In this document: in pieces, positions 61,178 to 64,000 of the stretch
Layout: the number at the start of each line of letters is the position of its first letter
Position numbering within the stretch: position 1 is the first letter of the stretch
NCBI GenBank assembly: GCA_944548615.1
Contig: OX155972.1
Span: 9,979,161 to 10,043,160 of the forward strand
DNA length: 64,000 nt
DNA from: Micropterix aruncella
Lineage: Eukaryota > Arthropoda > Insecta > Lepidoptera > Micropterigidae
Direction: 5' to 3'
The notes under the pieces: generated by a model
What the model was told of the DNA's origin: nothing
Database searches by the model: none
Seen by the model: the letters and a program-made list of their open reading frames with translations, nothing else
Made by a program: the position numbers and the translations under genes

Positions 61178-62015
61178 CGCCAACACGAAATACAGGAAAA
61201 AGTCTATCGCTTACAGGCGATAAAGTTTTTTCACCGTAGATATTTTTAATCCTTACTAACCGACATTCGTCAAGGAACTAATCAAATCAATTGAACCTAA
61301 CGAGCTTGCTTGTACCTGAATTTGAAAAATTATAATAAATACTGATGACAAACACACAATCTACAATAAATACATTCTTTAACTCGTTTAGGTATATAAT
61401 TATTATGCAACACAACAGTACCTTCTATAAATATCTATATCTCACGCGCCAACACGAAATACAGGAAAAACTCCATCGCTTACAGGCAATAGAGTTTTTG
61501 TCACCATAGATATTTTTAATCCTTACTAACCGACGTTTGTCAAGGAACTACTCAACTCAATTAAACCTAATGAGCTTACTGGTACCTGAATTTGAAAAAC
61601 TTTATAAAATACTGGTAACAAATACACAATCTGCGATAAACACATTCTTTAACTCATTTAGTTATATACTTATTATGCAACACAACAGTAACTTCTATAA
61701 ATATCTATATCTATAATATATACTATACGACGTGTCACACACCAACACAAAATACAGGAAAAATCTATTGCTTACTGGCCATAGAGTTTTTGTCACCATA
61801 GATATTTTTAGTCCTTACCAACCGACGTTTGTCACGGAACTACTCAACTCAATTGTACCTAATGAGCTTACTTGTACCTGAATTTGAAAAACTTTATAAA
61901 ATACTGGTAACAAACACACAATCTATGATAAACACATTCTTTAACTCATTTAGTTATATACTTATTATGCAACACAACAGTACCTAATATAAATATCTAT
62001 CTATATATACACTAT
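61178..62015 (+). repeat. tandem repeat, 269-293-bp unit, three copies
   Basis: Units start at caacac(g/a)aaatacaggaaaa (61180, 61449, 61743). Each contains atagatatttttaatcctta, cgtcaaggaacta, gagctt.ct.gtacctgaat, tattatgcaacacaacagta and tataaatatctat. Units 2 and 3 are closer to each other than to unit 1. Non-coding. Confidence 0.9.
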
Positions 62016-62500
62016 ACGACGTATCTCTATTATATATTAATATATCCATATGCCATATTATGCCATATCCACTTCCAATTCTCTGCCTATCTCAGCAACT
62101 TTTTATTTTAACTCAATATTTATTTTAAAATAGTAATTTTTAATTAAAATATCCAAATATTTCTTTAAATTGTATCTATCGCAGGAAACGATTAACGGAC
62201 GAACGTTTTTTTCCTCTCTTTATAAGCACAGTATACCCCAGCCAGTAGCTTCTCTTAGAACAAAATCAAAGGGTAAGGGCTCGGATATGGTCACCATATG
62301 TTTCGCTACTCGGCCTACGCAGATATCCGAACGCTTGAAAATTTCGCCAGCCTTTACCTGCTCGTAATGTTAACTGTTCGCGTTCGTCGGGACTTACCTC
62401 TCTACCCCCCTAAGTAAATAAAATTGTATGTTCTATAATATAGTCATACATGTTTACATACATACAAACATACATTAGGTGCTAAAAGAAGAAGAAAAAC
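62016..62500. other. anonymous DNA
   Basis: A 65-codon frame at 62170-62367 has no recognised domain. Confidence 0.35.
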
Positions 62501-62710
62501 CAATTCGTTTTTGCCACCCCTGATCACGGCTGTGCAGCGAAACGCGACGGCATGGCGCGCGACAAGGACAAAGAGAGCGGAAAGGGACGCCGCTAGCGGA
62601 ACGGACCGGGACAGAGATACTTCTCCGCGCTCCGCCAAACACTATTGTTCCTGCTGCCGCGCCGCACGGCACCGCATCGCCGCCACGCTACGCCCGAATG
62701 TAAATTTACC
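62500..62710. other. CpG-rich island, possible exon or promoter
   Basis: Strong CpG enrichment against AT-rich flanks. Open frames on both strands (for example 62511-62861 plus, 62444-62672 minus) show no domain. Confidence 0.3.
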
Positions 62711-63026
62711 CGACCTTTTTTACACCAGTTTCGTCCTTTTGCCAACCCATTGTTCTCAGACTCCATTTCTCCCTCTTCTATTCTGTCTGCGGAATAGATA
62801 TTGGCTAGGGCTGTCGTTAATTTCGCCTTCTTGTAACGCCATTACTAATGAAGAACTGTAGGAACCTTCGATCATAATATTTAACCGGTCGGACACCAAC
62901 AATACCTATCGGCATTTTGCGTCGTTTGACAGATCCGCGTGTAGAGCTTTTGGCCGTCCCCTAAATAACATATAAAAATATAATATACATGACTAACAAA
63001 TGACTTCATATTCATAAAAATGACTT

Positions 63027-63881
63027 CACATTGATAAGTTCGTAGCAAAGGCTTTCAAACAACTTGGAATGATTCTGCGCATAGGTAAACCTTTTACCAG
63101 AGGCAAAACTTTCAAAGTACTCTACAATGCATACGTTCGTAGCGTTCTAGAATTCGGAAGCGTAGTTTGGAATCCCCAATATGCAGTTCATATAGATAGG
63201 ATTGAGAGGGTGCAAAAGGGATTCTTAAATTCATTGAACTTTCTGACAGATAACACGTCTACGGGTTATGCAGAGAGAGCGACAAAACACAAAGTACACT
63301 TCTTGTATGCAAGACGTGCCTTCTTAGACAATGGGCCCGATTGCGTTTCTTTGTGAACTAAAACTAAAATTAGTCCAAACGAACGAGACATAGCAATACA
63401 TTAGAGCGAAATACGAAACGAACGATCGTCGATAAATACTACTGCCGAACTTATACCTACTCGTTCGATTAAATTCGAGCATAATTTCGTGCTGTGTAAG
63501 ATTTGACCTTGGCGGGCAGTTTTAATGCGAAAAAGTGACAACCGGTTATCTCACACTCCGCTCTAGCGTATTGCACTGTCTCGTTCACACGGACTAATTT
63601 CCGATTTTAGGTCACGAAGAAACGCAATCGAGCCCAATATCTTCCTATATAAATTTTAAATAACCATATTAATTCTTCACCCCTTTTGGACATCTTTTCT
63701 TCATCCCTCTTCTCGTTCAAAAGATACATTTTATATACCCTGTTTTCACACGAACTATGTGAAAAATACCTTTTTCAGACGGTCATGTTTACATTATAAT
63801 AAAGCTTCGAATGACCTCGACGTATTTTCCGACACGTTGGTTAGTTTTAGGAAAAAAATAGGCGATTTGTTGTGGCATTAG
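63027..63881 (+). pseudogene. LINE reverse-transcriptase C-terminus, interrupted by a TIR element
   Basis: The first part (63027-63332) reads FKQLGMILRIGKPF, TFKVLYNAYVRSVLEFGSVV, WNPQYAVHIDRIERVQKGFL: the thumb region shared by many LINE ORF2 proteins. A 303-bp GGGCYCG element interrupts at LeuAspAsn. Coding similarity resumes at 63636 (IFLYK, a 1-base shift, NNHINSSPLLDIF, SFKRYILYTLFSHELCEKYL) and ends SFRKKIGDLLWH at a TAG at 63879-63881. The 5' part is absent or left of 63027. Confidence 0.75.
63333..63635. mobile_element. short TIR element (GGGCYCG family), copy 3
   Basis: 303 bp, GGGCCCGATTGCGTTTC...CGCAATCGAGCCC, with aat on both sides. Removing it and one aat rejoins the LINE reading across the site, which validates the element ends and the 3-bp duplication. 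Confidence 0.85.
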
Positions 63882-64000
63882 CTTCTAGTTTAATTTGTTT
63901 TTAAGTAAAACTTTTTGTTTTTTAGTTGCATTAGTTGGTTTGGTTGCTTGGTTTAATAAGTTATTACTGTAATTTTGATTGTCATTTTCTCTTTGCTGCT

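Noticed and set aside
61178..62015. CRISPR-like array
   Set aside because: Units are long, head-to-tail and lack unique spacers; the window is eukaryotic.

Overview
The window reads as AT-rich, intron-scale or intergenic nuclear DNA of an insect, most likely a moth or butterfly. That placement is inference. It rests on several repeat types I associate with Lepidoptera: Helitron-like elements with a TC start, a hairpin and a CTAG end; TTAA-flanked small elements; Penelope-like elements; 5S-like repeats close to insect 5S rRNA; and many decayed LINE ends. There is no bacterial-style gene organisation and no operons. I found no complete host gene. Almost everything recognisable is mobile DNA or its debris. 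A few GC-rich islands (about 56-330, 23770-24080, 25330-25640, 62500-62700) are the only candidates for host exons or promoters.

Layout. 0-2.3 kb: possible terminal exon, two long (TA)n arrays around a 340-bp unit, a small TIR element. 2.3-3.05 kb: Helitron-like element. 3.23-6.50 kb: the most gene-like object, a 3.27-kb element with about 1.1-kb terminal inverted repeats carrying a 535-codon ORF with a PIN/FEN-like acidic pattern and a C-terminal cysteine-rich CXC domain. 7-14.2 kb: LINE 3' ends, a minisatellite, two copies of an unusual roughly 670-bp retroposed-looking element, a TTAA element, a 5S-like repeat. 15.2 kb: a 137-bp Penelope-derived hairpin with a perfect 12-bp target duplication. 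17-19 kb: LINE shards and two TA arrays around a perfect 37-bp hairpin. 19.4-23.4 kb: TTAA element, mariner pseudogene, Penelope foldback, and the 3' end of a LINE with a restriction-like endonuclease. 24.5-27.8 kb: two more copies of the 670-bp family and a 244-codon reverse transcriptase C-terminus. 28-35.9 kb: repeat debris. 36-37.7 kb: two very long TA arrays around a near-perfect 600-bp palindrome. 38.7-46.8 kb: Helitrons, an RNase H LINE remnant, a full 670-bp element, TTAA elements. 47-54.8 kb: tandem repeats, small TIR elements, Penelope and LINE remnants, 5S-like repeats. 55-58.2 kb: minisatellite and a three-level nest (TIR element, then RTE-like LINE, then Penelope-like element). 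59-64 kb: mariner remnant, a triplicated 270-295-bp repeat, and a LINE reverse transcriptase split by a TIR element.

The elements interact mainly by nesting. Several nests can be ordered from target-site duplications and from uninterrupted relatives inside the same window: a TTAA element inside a Helitron, a GGGCYCG element inside a LINE, a Penelope element inside an RTE inside a TIR element, and a LINE inside a Penelope foldback. All family assignments come from motif reading alone; no database search was possible.
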